Below, piece after piece: positions 9,211 to 17,079 of a stretch of 59,438 bases of DNA. The notes beneath the pieces are model-generated. The model had not been told where the DNA came from. It saw only the letters and a program-made list of their open reading frames with translations, and made no database searches. Every line of letters begins with the position of its first letter. Within the stretch, counting starts at the first letter, position 1. Source of the stretch: an uncultured Lachnospiraceae bacterium (lineage in GTDB: Bacteria > Bacillota > Clostridia > Lachnospirales > Lachnospiraceae); assembly GCA_910588405.1 (NCBI GenBank), contig CAJUPT010000013.1, positions 1-59,438 on the forward strand. The letters are read 5' to 3'. Made by a program: the position numbers and the translations under genes.

Positions 9211-9972
9211 TTATTTTTCAAGACGTTCTTTGATGGCACGCACCTCATTAATCGCGGTCTCACTGAAATCATAGGGTGACTGACCCTTCCGGTCGGCGTC
9301 GATCACATCCTGATTGTAATGCATAAAGCCCAACAGATCCTCCTCAGGGATACGCTCCTTAATATACGCCTCATCCTCTGTGTTCCTCACCTTGTTCGCA
9401 ACCACCCTGACACGCTTGATGCCAAGCTGGGTAGCGAGACGCTTCACGTTTTTGTAGGTCTGAATGCTCCTGGCTCCCGGCTCGATCACGACCACGAACT
9501 GCTCCATATCCTGAGCCGTCCCCCGTCCCAGATGTTCCAGGCCGGCTTCCATGTCCATAATCACCACATCGTCGCTGTGGAGTACCAGATGGGAAATCAG
9601 ACGTTTGAGAATCACATGCTCAGGACATACGCAGCCTGCGCCGGCGGTATCCACCGTACCCAGCACCAGAAGTTTCACGCCGTTGCATGTCTTCGCGTAT
9701 TTGTCCGGAATATCGTCCACCTTCGGGTTGATCTTAAAGAACCGCCCGTCGGGAGACGCATTCGTACGCTCCTGTACCAGATTCTTCATCTCGGAGATCG
9801 GAGTGATGCTTTCCACTTCTTCCTCGGTAAATCCAAGCGCCAATCCCAGATTCGCATCCGGATCTACGTCCGCCGCCAGCACACTCTTTCCTTCCTCGGC
9901 ATAAAGCCTGGCTAAAATTGAGGAAAATGTTGTCTTACCTACGCCGCCTTTTCCAGTTACCGCAATTTTCAT
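9211..9972 (-). CDS. acsF: CooC-family nickel-insertion ATPase serving ACS (AcsF-like)
   Basis: A 253-residue MinD/CooC-type P-loop ATPase thought to load nickel into acetyl-CoA synthase or CO dehydrogenase. It starts MKIAVTGKGGVGKTTF, a deviant Walker A with the signature lysine, followed by DVDPDANLGLALG. A CVC pair (GAGCVCPEH) likely binds the metal at the dimer interface, as the C-x-C does in CooC. VVIMDMEAGLEHLGRG is the switch/Walker B region. It stands between acsA and acsB, whereas the second CooC homologue starts the operon. The pairing of this copy with ACS is inferred from adjacency; the CooC and AcsF roles may overlap. Confidence 0.88.
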   Translation of the reverse strand: MKIAVTGKGGVGKTTFSSILARLYAEEGKSVLAADVDPDANLGLALGFTEEEVESITPISEMKNLVQERTNASPDGRFFKINPKVDDIPDKYAKTCNGVKLLVLGTVDTAGAGCVCPEHVILKRLISHLVLHSDDVVIMDMEAGLEHLGRGTAQDMEQFVVVIEPGARSIQTYKNVKRLATQLGIKRVRVVANKVRNTEDEAYIKERIPEEDLLGFMHYNQDVIDADRKGQSPYDFSETAINEVRAIKERLEK

Positions 9973-10003
9973 GATACATGACCTCTGTTTCTAATTTAAT
10001 ATA

Positions 10004-11899
10004 TTAGATTCCCAGTGCAGTTCTCTTTTCTTCAATTCTGTCGATCATGGCATCGCCTAATTTCTCGATGTCAGTCTCGAAGGTGAAGGAAGCGCCTACC
10101 CAATCCTTAACGCCGTTTGTCAGCAGGTCGGTTACCACATCGGAACCCTCGGTGTAAGGAATAACGCCTAAGAAGGTATCGATACCGGTAGATACTACGT
10201 AGTTACCGATGGATACGGCTTTCTCGGACATCCACTCGGGAGCACAGCCAACTACGGGCAGCTGAGGAACATCAACACCCCACTGTTTTGCAACTTCATT
10301 TACCAGCAGCATCATACGGCTGATATCTACGCAGGAACCCATATGTAATACGGGAGGAATGTCTGCCAGCTCGCAAACTCTCTTCAGGCCGTCGCCGCAG
10401 AGCTCTTTTGCTTCTTTGCACATCAGACCGGCCTTTGCGGCAGCCTGCGCGGAGCATCCGGACAGAACCAGAATGATATCGTTCTTCAGCAGCTTCTTCA
10501 TCAGCTCTACGTGAGCGTAGTCAGCACGAACCTTAGGGTTGTTGCAGCCTACCATAGCAACTGCGCCACGAAGTACGCCGGAGGTGATACAGTCAACCAG
10601 CGGCTGCCATGTACCGATCTCGTCTACCTGAGAGTTGGTAACGGTATCCAGACGGCTGATAATACCTTCGCAGGAATAACCAACGGTTGCTTTCTTCTTC
10701 AGCTGAGGAATATAAACAGCTTCCTGATCTCTGTTCTTGAAGTTCTCAACAGCTTCTTTTACGATCGCCTTAGCGTTCTCGCCGGCGTTCTCCACGTTGA
10801 AATGGATGAAGTTGGACTCAGGCATCTGCGCAATCAGGGAAGTCGTGATGAACTTGGTATGGAAGCACTTGCTCAGCGGCCCTAATGCGGGGAAGATACA
10901 CTGGATATCTACTACTACGGCTTCGATTGCGCCTGTCAGCACGCAGTTCTCCTGCTGTAAGAAGTTACCGGCCATAGGAATACCATGACGCATAGCTACT
11001 TCGTTGGAGGTACAGCAAACGCCTACGATGTTGATACCCTTTGCACCGGCAGCCTTTGCCAGTTCAACCATCTCTTTATCCTGGGAATACTCAACGATCA
11101 TCTCGGACAGTGACGGGTCATGGCCATGAACCACGATATTTACATAATCTTTGTCGATACAGCCAAGGTTAGCCTCGGTATCCATCGGCATAGGAGTTCC
11201 GAATAAGATATCGGAGAACTCGGTACCCATCATGGAACCGCCCCATCCATCTGACAAACCGGAACGGAATGCCTGTCTGATCAGCGCCTCGGGAAGAGAG
11301 GAACATCCCATATGAGTCATGTGCATACCGGTAGCAACTTCACGATCGATCGCGCGGGGTGCAATTTCAGCCTTCTCCCAGGTCTCCTGTCTTTCCTTCG
11401 TTGCTCTCTTTAAGAATCTCTGAGTACCGAAAGGCTTACCATATTCCATCAGGCCAACATAAGCTACATCATGGGCCACATCGTAGATATCTCTGCCTTC
11501 TGTCTCAACTTCCCACTCCTTAGCAAGCTTTAACAGCTTCTCGGGATCTTTTACCTTGTAGTTTCCGTCAGCGGAAGTTTCATGGAGCGTATGGCAGATT
11601 TCACGACCATGGTCAGAGTGAGCGGCAGTTCCGCCGAGGGTGAAACGCAGATAATTTCTTGCTACGATACCGTGAGCATCACATCCGCAGATACCTCTGG
11701 GAGCTTTCGCGGTGATACGGCAGGGACCCATGGAACAGATACGGCAGCAGATACCCTGCTCACCAAACTTACAGTGAGGTGTCTGCTGTTTTACTCTCAT
11801 CTGCCATGTGCTGGCGCCTTTCTTCTCAGCCACTTCCTGCAGTTTCGCGTACTCGACTTCTAACTCTTCGTGTGTGTAAAGTAATGCATTCGTTTCCAT
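10004..11899 (-). CDS. acsA: Carbon monoxide dehydrogenase, catalytic beta subunit
   Basis: This Ni-Fe enzyme reduces CO2 to CO and passes it through a tunnel to ACS. The 631 residues match the CooS/AcsA family. The N-terminal cysteine region (CKFGEQGICCRICSMGPCR, then CGCDAHG) supplies the D and B clusters. C-cluster ligands can be picked out in HGHDPSLSE, GVCCTSNE, GCNNP, SGCSAQAAAK and MGSCVD. It lies between two CooC-type ATPases. The ATG has an AGGAG site 6 nt upstream. Nothing seems missing, so the protein should be active and form the bifunctional complex with AcsB. Confidence 0.97.
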   Translation of the reverse strand: METNALLYTHEELEVEYAKLQEVAEKKGASTWQMRVKQQTPHCKFGEQGICCRICSMGPCRITAKAPRGICGCDAHGIVARNYLRFTLGGTAAHSDHGREICHTLHETSADGNYKVKDPEKLLKLAKEWEVETEGRDIYDVAHDVAYVGLMEYGKPFGTQRFLKRATKERQETWEKAEIAPRAIDREVATGMHMTHMGCSSLPEALIRQAFRSGLSDGWGGSMMGTEFSDILFGTPMPMDTEANLGCIDKDYVNIVVHGHDPSLSEMIVEYSQDKEMVELAKAAGAKGINIVGVCCTSNEVAMRHGIPMAGNFLQQENCVLTGAIEAVVVDIQCIFPALGPLSKCFHTKFITTSLIAQMPESNFIHFNVENAGENAKAIVKEAVENFKNRDQEAVYIPQLKKKATVGYSCEGIISRLDTVTNSQVDEIGTWQPLVDCITSGVLRGAVAMVGCNNPKVRADYAHVELMKKLLKNDIILVLSGCSAQAAAKAGLMCKEAKELCGDGLKRVCELADIPPVLHMGSCVDISRMMLLVNEVAKQWGVDVPQLPVVGCAPEWMSEKAVSIGNYVVSTGIDTFLGVIPYTEGSDVVTDLLTNGVKDWVGASFTFETDIEKLGDAMIDRIEEKRTALGI

Positions 11900-11958
11900 T
11901 CAATACTCCTTTTTCTTCTTTACTTTGGGTTAATGGGTTACATACGGCATCTCGACTA

Positions 11959-12729
11959 CTAGAAGCCCAGCTTCTTCATAATCTCCTGCACAGCCAGCTT
12001 GACCGGGTTATCATCCGGCACCTTTGATGTAGCTTTGCCAAAGCAGTCATAATCATAAATCGTTTCGTCCTGAGGAATCACTCCCACCAGGTCAAGGCCG
12101 TGTTTCTCTATCTCTTCCATCACGCCTTCATTCAGCTTTCCGTCAGGCGCCCGATTTACGATCAATTTTACTGTGGACGGCTTCAGATTCATCTCTTTCA
12201 CCATCTCATCCACCCTTGCCACTGCCTGAATACCTCTCCTGGAACAATCGCTGACTAAAAGCAGCGTATCCATTTTTGGCAAGGTGCCTCTGCTGATATG
12301 CTCCAAGCCGGCTTCATTATCAACAACTACATATCTGTAGTTCTGAGCACACTGCATGATCTGCGCTCTCAGCAGATCATTCACAAAACAATAACAGCCC
12401 TGCCCCGGGGAACGCCCCATGACCAGCATGTCGTAATCGTCCTCTTCCACAATTGCGGAATTAAACTTCCAGTCCGTATAATCCTTCTTTGACATCCCCA
12501 AGGGAATCGGGTTGTCAACCTTCAGCTCCGCCTGTGCAATCTCTTCCCGAAGGGCGCCTAACGTCAGCTGTACTTCCACGCCCAGCACCTCGTTCAGATT
12601 TGAGTTCGCATCCGCGTCCACGGCCAGAATCGGGCCTTTTTTCTGCTTGCACAGATAGTCGATTATTAATCCGCATGTGGTGGTCTTGCCGGTACCGCCT
12701 TTGCCTGCAACAGCAATCGTATGCGTCAT
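11959..12729 (-). CDS. cooC: CooC, CO dehydrogenase nickel-insertion ATPase
   Basis: First gene of the acs operon, 256 residues, with the deviant Walker A AVAGKGGTGKTTTCGL and the DADANSNLNEVLG switch I. A CYC pair (GQGCYCFVNDLL) sits where the metal-binding cysteines of CooC lie. YVVVDNEAGLEHISRGT is the Walker B/switch II region. CooC dimers couple ATP hydrolysis to nickel loading of the CODH C-cluster. It is 59 nt upstream of acsA. The start ATG has an excellent AGGAGGT site 6 nt away, and a leader of about 190 nt precedes it. Confidence 0.92.
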   Translation of the reverse strand: MTHTIAVAGKGGTGKTTTCGLIIDYLCKQKKGPILAVDADANSNLNEVLGVEVQLTLGALREEIAQAELKVDNPIPLGMSKKDYTDWKFNSAIVEEDDYDMLVMGRSPGQGCYCFVNDLLRAQIMQCAQNYRYVVVDNEAGLEHISRGTLPKMDTLLLVSDCSRRGIQAVARVDEMVKEMNLKPSTVKLIVNRAPDGKLNEGVMEEIEKHGLDLVGVIPQDETIYDYDCFGKATSKVPDDNPVKLAVQEIMKKLGF

Positions 12730-12763
12730 AATAGGACCTCCTCCTTATATGATTGGCTATACG

Positions 12764-12792
12764 GCGTTTTCCGGTCTTTTCCAGAAAAACGC
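12764..12792 (-). promoter_or_regulatory. Hairpin in the acs operon leader
   Basis: In the 5' leader of the acs message, GCGTTTTTCTGG pairs with CCGGAAAACGC around a 6-nt loop, ending about 35 nt before the cooC start codon. There is no T-run, so it is not a terminator. It could be a protein-binding or stability element. A second small stem (GTTTTC-agatg-GAAAAC) lies upstream near 12860. Confidence 0.35.
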
Positions 12793-12926
12793 TCCTATTT
12801 GGGTAATGCTCCGCTCCCTTTGTTTTTAGTAAAGATTGCTTAAAATGAGGCTGTTTTCCATCTGAAAACCACTAATCCCCACAAAAGGTTCCGGAGCAGC
12901 AGACTTGTTAATTATTCATTATCTAT

Positions 12927-12955
12927 AATTTATCATTATTTGGTAGTGAAGTCAA
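12927..12955 (-). promoter_or_regulatory. Candidate promoter of the acs operon
   Basis: On the minus strand TTGACT (12955-12950), a 17-nt spacer and TAAATT (12932-12927) form a moderate sigma-A promoter. It would give a leader of about 190 nt before cooC. The -35 box is good and the -10 is weak, which fits a promoter that needs an activator. Confidence 0.4.
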
Positions 12956-12968
12956 GAGACGCAGACAA

Positions 12969-12986
12969 ACTAATACATAAATTAGT
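12969..12986. promoter_or_regulatory. Dyad upstream of the acs promoter, possible operator
   Basis: ACTAAT-acataa-ATTAGT, a perfect 6-bp dyad centred about 20 bp upstream of the proposed -35 box of the acs operon. The position suits an activator. AT-rich dyads also arise by chance, so this is only a candidate. Confidence 0.3.
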
Positions 12987-13168
12987 ATAAAAAATATTGT
13001 CCAACCCTAAAAAATATAACCAATTTCTTACCAATCCGGATAAATGTTAAAAGAATAACTAACTCTGTCTATTCTCTCATATTTTCTGATTTTTTTCAAC
13101 AAAATTTTTTATGAAATATGCTACAATCTTTCGCCCGGATTTTTAAACAAAATTTCACCAGAAAACGG

Positions 13169-13197
13169 TTGACATCTCATGCATCCTATGCTATCCT
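13169..13197 (+). promoter_or_regulatory. Strong promoter of the cobalamin riboswitch RNA
   Basis: A consensus -35 TTGACA (13169-13174), an exact 17-nt spacer and TATCCT (13192-13197) lie on the plus strand, placing the transcript start near 13204, about 10 nt before the riboswitch fold begins. This is one of the best promoters in the window and points away from the acs operon. Confidence 0.75.
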
Positions 13198-13214
13198 TTG
13201 TACAGAAATAAATA

Positions 13215-13425
13215 CAAGAAATCAAGCTCTCGAAAGAGATTAAAAGGGAATTCGGTGAGATTCCGGAACGATCCCGTCACTGTGATAGGGAGTCTGCGCA
13301 GATGCCACTGAGATTATTGGGAAGGCGCGTCAGGCGATGAGCTTAAGTCAGGAGACCTGCTTGGTTAACGGATATGACCTACGGTGTATAGGGTACAGTC
13401 TGATTGGTGGTATATCAATCTGGTA
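13215..13425 (+). promoter_or_regulatory. Cobalamin (B12) riboswitch aptamer
   Basis: The conserved cobalamin aptamer blocks appear in order: AAAAGGGAA with GGTGAGATTCC and CCCGTCACTGTGA, then GATGCCACTG and TGGGAAGGC, and the B12 box (AGTCAGGAGACCTGC, 13346-13360). A stem GATTG/CAATC after it presents a loop that could kiss the L5 loop. The terminator 13429-13452 follows at once, so B12 binding probably ends transcription. The aptamer seems intact. Its subclass (adenosyl or methyl/hydroxo type) cannot be fixed by eye. Confidence 0.92.
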
Positions 13426-13428
13426 CTG

Positions 13429-13452
13429 AGCAGCCGTGCAGCTGCTTTTTTT
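13429..13452 (+). terminator. Riboswitch-linked intrinsic terminator
   Basis: AGCAGC-cgtgca-GCTGCT followed by seven T (13446-13452), 4 nt after the end of the riboswitch fold. GGTAC at 13422-13426 and GTACC at 13453-13457 could extend the stem. Confidence 0.85.
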
Positions 13453-13645
13453 GTACCGGTATGGGAAGATGATTGGCAAGCTTCTTCTTCATACGATTGA
13501 TATCATATAAACGGGCATCCTGCCGAGGTCAGTGAAATACCGGTTGTATTACACAAAACAGCCATTCAATTTCTTTACATATATTAAAGAAAAGGATGGG
13601 ACCTCTTTGCAGGATTTAGCCTTATTCCTTTTAACCCTCTTTTTC

Positions 13646-13681
13646 AAAAAAATGACAGGCCGCATGGCCTGTCATTTTTTT
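13646..13681. terminator. Bidirectional intrinsic terminator
   Basis: A perfect 16-bp hairpin (13646-13661 with 13666-13681, loop GCAT) with A7 on one side and T7 on the other. On the plus strand it ends the riboswitch read-through RNA; on the minus strand it can end the transcript of the nitroreductase gene and the Rnf operon. Confidence 0.85.
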
Positions 13682-13850
13682 GTATCATAGGAAAGTTCTC
13701 CGAACTTCCCTATGATACAAAAACGCTCCGCAAGGATGCACACGCAAACGTAGAGGAAATTGTCGCTTGAAAGCGACGCGTTTGCGGCGCCGAATCCTGC
13801 AAAGCAGGATTCTTATTCATTCCGCGCACGGAGCGGAAAAGTATATGTTT
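13677..13850 (+). repeat. Structured intergenic repeat, copy 3
   Basis: It starts with a 22-bp hairpin (13677-13698 with 13702-13723, one mismatch) that shares the T-run of the preceding terminator. The core GCTCCGCAAGGATGCACAC follows at 13725-13743, then further dyads: CGCAAACG/CGTTTGCG, GTCGC/GCGAC, AATCCTGC-aaa-GCAGGATT, and an outer GCTCCG/CGGAGC pair. No coding potential is seen. It is the fullest of the copies in this window. Confidence 0.55.
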
Positions 13851-13863
13851 CCGAATCGACCGT

Positions 13864-14727
13864 TTACAGATTGCAGGCCGCGGCCACGGTATGGCCTTCC
13901 GGAAGAGAGAGCTCCCCCGCCTGGCCTAATTCCCATTTCATCTTGCCGGACCACTTGGAAGCGGCGCCGGAAAAATGCAGCATGACGATGCCGAGCCCAA
14001 GCTTCGCGCTTACCTCATCCGTATAATCATCGGGCTTCCGTACGAGGAAAATCCTGTGGTCGCGGATGACAAACCCATAGGGCTGTCTGTTCAGGTAGCT
14101 GGGAGTAAGGGTTGCCGCGTAAAATGCTTCCCAAAGCATGTCATCGTAAAAACCGATCTGATCATCCACTCCGTCGCTGTTGCCCCATTCATTCATAAAC
14201 ACCATATCGTCAATGCCAACTTTGGGATCATAATAATGACGCTTTGCCTGTATATCCACATTGGACATACTGAGAATATTCAGGCGCAGGCGCTTTGCCT
14301 GCTTTTTGGCATAACCAAATGCCGCGATAGCTGCGACTTTCATGGAAGAATCGATCTTAAGGGCTTCCTTCACCTTATCCGCATCGGCAAATGTAACCCA
14401 GCAGCTTCCGAGATCCATCTCCGTCAGTTTTAAAATCATGTCCTCCATCATAAATCCGGCATTCTCTTCCGCATATTCGCCTTCGGCAGAAAGAAGAACC
14501 AGATACTGCGGAGCGCCGATCAGGAAATTCTCATAACCGGCCGAACCCTCCAGGGCCTCTCTGGCCTCACTTCCGAAAATACGCAGCTCCGTTTCCAGTG
14601 AAGGCACCAGGCGCTGGCATTCCTTCTGATAATATGCCTCAACCTCCGCTAATGTGGCCGCGGAGACTTTTTTATCCAAAAAGCCTCTGACTGACTTTCT
14701 GTTCTGAATCATTGCACTGTAATCCAT
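13864..14727 (-). CDS. Nitroreductase-family flavoprotein
   Basis: A 287-residue soluble protein of the FMN-dependent nitroreductase superfamily, of the duplicated type resembling putative Thermotoga nitroreductases. Visible traits are the N-terminal IQNRKSVRGFLDK (phosphate-binding RxS), GAPQYLVLL, and GSCWVTFADADKVKEAL. The substrate is unknown; the family reduces nitro compounds, quinones or flavins using NAD(P)H. It lies 117 nt downstream of rnfB and just ahead of the shared terminator at 13646-13681, so it may be the last gene of the Rnf transcript. That link could make it a redox partner, but this is inference only. Confidence 0.82.
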   Translation of the reverse strand: MDYSAMIQNRKSVRGFLDKKVSAATLAEVEAYYQKECQRLVPSLETELRIFGSEAREALEGSAGYENFLIGAPQYLVLLSAEGEYAEENAGFMMEDMILKLTEMDLGSCWVTFADADKVKEALKIDSSMKVAAIAAFGYAKKQAKRLRLNILSMSNVDIQAKRHYYDPKVGIDDMVFMNEWGNSDGVDDQIGFYDDMLWEAFYAATLTPSYLNRQPYGFVIRDHRIFLVRKPDDYTDEVSAKLGLGIVMLHFSGAASKWSGKMKWELGQAGELSLPEGHTVAAACNL

Positions 14728-14844
14728 ATAATAAACCTCCTAAACAATCCTGTATATGAAACAAGACACTTGCCTTTCCATTTCCGGCAAATAACGCGCC
14801 AGGAAACGCAGAAGCCATGCCCCTGCGTTTCCTTCAGGCTTACC

Positions 14845-15636
14845 TTACACAATCACATGAGACGGACACTTCGCCGCGCACTTGCCGCAGCCGGTACATT
14901 TCTCATAATCGATTACAGGCAGGTTATTCTCCAGCTTGATGGCCTCGGCCTCGCACTGCTTCACGCAGACGCCGCAGGCGATACATCCGGCGGAACATAC
15001 GGTTTTCACCGCTTTGCCCTTGTCATGGTTACTGCAGGCCACCTTGTTCCGGGCGTCATAGGGCAGAAGCTCGATAATATTTTTCGGGCACACTTCGACG
15101 CATTTGCCGCAGGCGGCGCATTTGTCCCTGTCAACCACGGATACGCCGTCTATAATGTGGATCGCGTCAAAAGCACAGGCCTTCACACAGGTTCCCAGGC
15201 CCAGGCAGCCGGAAGCGCACATTTTATTTCCGGCGCCCGGCACCGTCATGGCCTTCTTGCAGTCTTCGATGCCATAATAGTTAAACTTGATCTCCGCCTT
15301 GTCACAGGTGCCGGAACACTTGACGAAAGCAGCCGTCCGGGCACTCTCCACCGCTTCCACGCCCATCACGTCGCTGATCTTGCCGATGGTCTCCGTGTTG
15401 GCTTTACAGACAGGGCAGCCGTTTACAGGCGCTTCTCCGGCCACAATCGCCTTTGCCAGGGCGGAACAGCCGGCATAGCCACAGCCGCCGCAGTTATTTC
15501 CCGGCAAAAGGCCGCAGATTTCCACTTCCCTGGGATCTTCCTCTACCTTGAACACCTCACCGGCCACGCCGAGAAGCAGGCCGATGACAATACCTACCAC
15601 GCCTACCAGCGCAGCAGCAATTCCAACAATGTACAT
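14845..15636 (-). CDS. rnfB: Rnf complex subunit RnfB (iron-sulfur subunit)
   Basis: RnfB accepts electrons from reduced ferredoxin and hands them to the membrane part of the Rnf complex. It has an N-terminal membrane anchor (VGIAAALVGVVGIVIGLLLG), then the CGLLPGNNCGGCGYAGC cluster site, and four C-terminal ferredoxin-like cysteine groups (CLGLGTC, CAACGKC, CIACGVC and CTGCGKC, each completed by a further cysteine). At 263 residues it is of normal size. It is the last rnf gene, 18 nt after rnfA, the order rnfCDGEAB seen in acetogens such as Acetobacterium. Confidence 0.95.
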   Translation of the reverse strand: MYIVGIAAALVGVVGIVIGLLLGVAGEVFKVEEDPREVEICGLLPGNNCGGCGYAGCSALAKAIVAGEAPVNGCPVCKANTETIGKISDVMGVEAVESARTAAFVKCSGTCDKAEIKFNYYGIEDCKKAMTVPGAGNKMCASGCLGLGTCVKACAFDAIHIIDGVSVVDRDKCAACGKCVEVCPKNIIELLPYDARNKVACSNHDKGKAVKTVCSAGCIACGVCVKQCEAEAIKLENNLPVIDYEKCTGCGKCAAKCPSHVIV

Positions 15637-15654
15637 CCCTTTACCTCCTCCTCT

Positions 15655-16230
15655 TTAAATCAGTCCGGCGAAACCGCAGAACGCGATCGCCATCAGGCCG
15701 GACGTAATCAGTACCATCGGAGATCCCTTCCAGGAGGGATTAAAATCATTAAATTCAATCCGCTCACGGACGCCGGCCAGCAGCACGATGGCGATGGTAA
15801 AGCCTACCGCGGTACCGAATCCGTTTACGATACTGTTCAGCAGCCCATAATTTTTCTGCGCGTTGATCACGGCGATACCGAGCACGGCACAGTTGGTGGT
15901 GATCAGGGGAAGATATACGCCCAGCGCATTATACAAAGCGGGCATCACCTTTTTCAGCACCATCTCCACGAACTGCACCAGAGCTGCGATAACCAGAATA
16001 AACACGATAGTCTGCAAAAATTCCAGATGCAGCGGAATCAAAACAAAATTCTGGATCAGACTGGCCACTGCGGATGCGATGGTGATAACGAAGATAACCG
16101 CGGCGCCCATGCCGGCTGCAGTCTCGATCTTTTTTGACACGCCCAGGAACGGACACAGACCCAGGAACTGGCTTAATACAACGTTGTTAACCAGGGCTGA
16201 TGCCACAATAAGCAATAACAATTCTTTCAT
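15655..16230 (-). CDS. rnfA: Rnf complex membrane subunit RnfA
   Basis: A 191-residue integral membrane protein with about six helices, homologous to RnfE and to NqrE. Family marks are VNNVVLSQFLGLCPFLG near the N-terminus and the inverted-topology segment LPLITTNCAVLG, whose cysteines bind an Fe-S cluster between RnfA and RnfE in the membrane. It helps carry electrons across the membrane as ions are exported. Its start lies 15 nt after the rnfE stop, so the genes are co-translated. Confidence 0.95.
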   Translation of the reverse strand: MKELLLLIVASALVNNVVLSQFLGLCPFLGVSKKIETAAGMGAAVIFVITIASAVASLIQNFVLIPLHLEFLQTIVFILVIAALVQFVEMVLKKVMPALYNALGVYLPLITTNCAVLGIAVINAQKNYGLLNSIVNGFGTAVGFTIAIVLLAGVRERIEFNDFNPSWKGSPMVLITSGLMAIAFCGFAGLI

Positions 16231-16245
16231 TTATAAGCCAACCTC

Positions 16246-17061
16246 CTATTCATTTCCTTCCGGTTTCTTTTCCTTGGCGGCAGCCTCCGCAGCCTCCGCA
16301 GCCTTTTTCGCCTTTGCGGCCTCCGCCTTGGCTGCCTTTTCGGCAGCGGCTTTCTTTTCTTCCTCAGCTTTCACCGCCGCGATCTTTTTATGGTTTTCGG
16401 CACAGACCGTCTCGGAACAGCTTGCGCAGTTGCCGCCGCACACGAGAGAGCTTCCGCCGGCCACATTGGTAGCGGAGGGCATCTTAAACTTGTTCTGCAG
16501 AGCTGTCAGACAGGCCAGAACAAAGAAAGCGCCGGGAGCCATAACCAGAATAGAGATATGGAAATCCTCCGGAATAATCACATGGCCAAATACCGCGCCG
16601 CCGCCCAGGAGCTCACGGACAAAGCCGATGCAGGTCAGGGCGATGGTGAAACCAAGACCCATGCCGATACCGTCACAGGCAGATTCCACAATACCGTTTT
16701 TTGACGCATAGGACTCCGCACGGCCTAAGATAATACAGTTTACCACGATCAGGGGGATATAGATACCCAGCGCGTCGTAAACCGCGGGCACATAAGCCTG
16801 AAGCAAAAGCTGCACCACCGTTACCACGGATGCGACAATTACGATAAAGGCAGGAATACGCACTTTATCAGGGATGATCTTACGAAGCAGTGAGATCAGG
16901 GCATTGGATACCACCAGCACCGCCGTGGTGGACAAGCCCATGCCAAGGCCGTTCATAGCGGACACAGTTACCGCCAGCGTCGGACACATACCCAGCATCA
17001 AAACAAAAGTCGGATTCTCTTTGATGATGCCGTTATATAAACGTTCTATGTATTTATTCAT
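16246..17061 (-). CDS. rnfE: Rnf complex membrane subunit RnfE with charged C-terminal tail
   Basis: RnfE pairs with RnfA in the membrane core. Visible signatures are KENPTFVLMLGMCPTLAV and YIPLIVVNCIILGRAE, each with one of the Fe-S cysteines. The protein is 271 residues, longer than the roughly 200-230 common in this family. The extra C-terminus holds a cysteine group (VCGGNCASCSETVC) and a long Ala/Lys/Glu-rich helical tail. The cysteine group could bind an additional cluster or metal; it is not part of the minimal family as I know it. Adjacent rnfG lies 18 nt upstream. Confidence 0.93.
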   Translation of the reverse strand: MNKYIERLYNGIIKENPTFVLMLGMCPTLAVTVSAMNGLGMGLSTTAVLVVSNALISLLRKIIPDKVRIPAFIVIVASVVTVVQLLLQAYVPAVYDALGIYIPLIVVNCIILGRAESYASKNGIVESACDGIGMGLGFTIALTCIGFVRELLGGGAVFGHVIIPEDFHISILVMAPGAFFVLACLTALQNKFKMPSATNVAGGSSLVCGGNCASCSETVCAENHKKIAAVKAEEEKKAAAEKAAKAEAAKAKKAAEAAEAAAKEKKPEGNE

Positions 17062-17079
17062 CTTATCCTCCTCTTTGTT

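Larger units (their letters stand above)
13204..13681 (+). ncRNA. Orphan riboswitch-controlled transcript with no downstream gene
   Basis: The promoter at 13169-13197, the cobalamin aptamer, an intrinsic terminator at 13429-13452 and a second one at 13646-13681 define a complete plus-strand unit. The short form would be about 250 nt and the read-through form about 480 nt. No open frame with a ribosome site lies between the terminators; a 13-codon frame at 13469-13510 has its GGGAAG directly against the ATG. The next genes on both sides are on the minus strand. The simplest reading is a cobalamin-controlled noncoding RNA or a remnant of a lost gene. Confidence 0.6.

Noticed and set aside
13469..13510. 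13-codon frame downstream of the riboswitch terminator
   Set aside because: GGGAAG abuts the ATG with no spacing and the peptide shows no feature; too weak to be the riboswitch target.
14770..16137. 455-codon plus-strand frame opposite rnfB and rnfA
   Set aside because: It runs antisense to two certain genes, is rich in His/Gln/Arg as expected from a reversed membrane-protein frame, and has no ribosome site.
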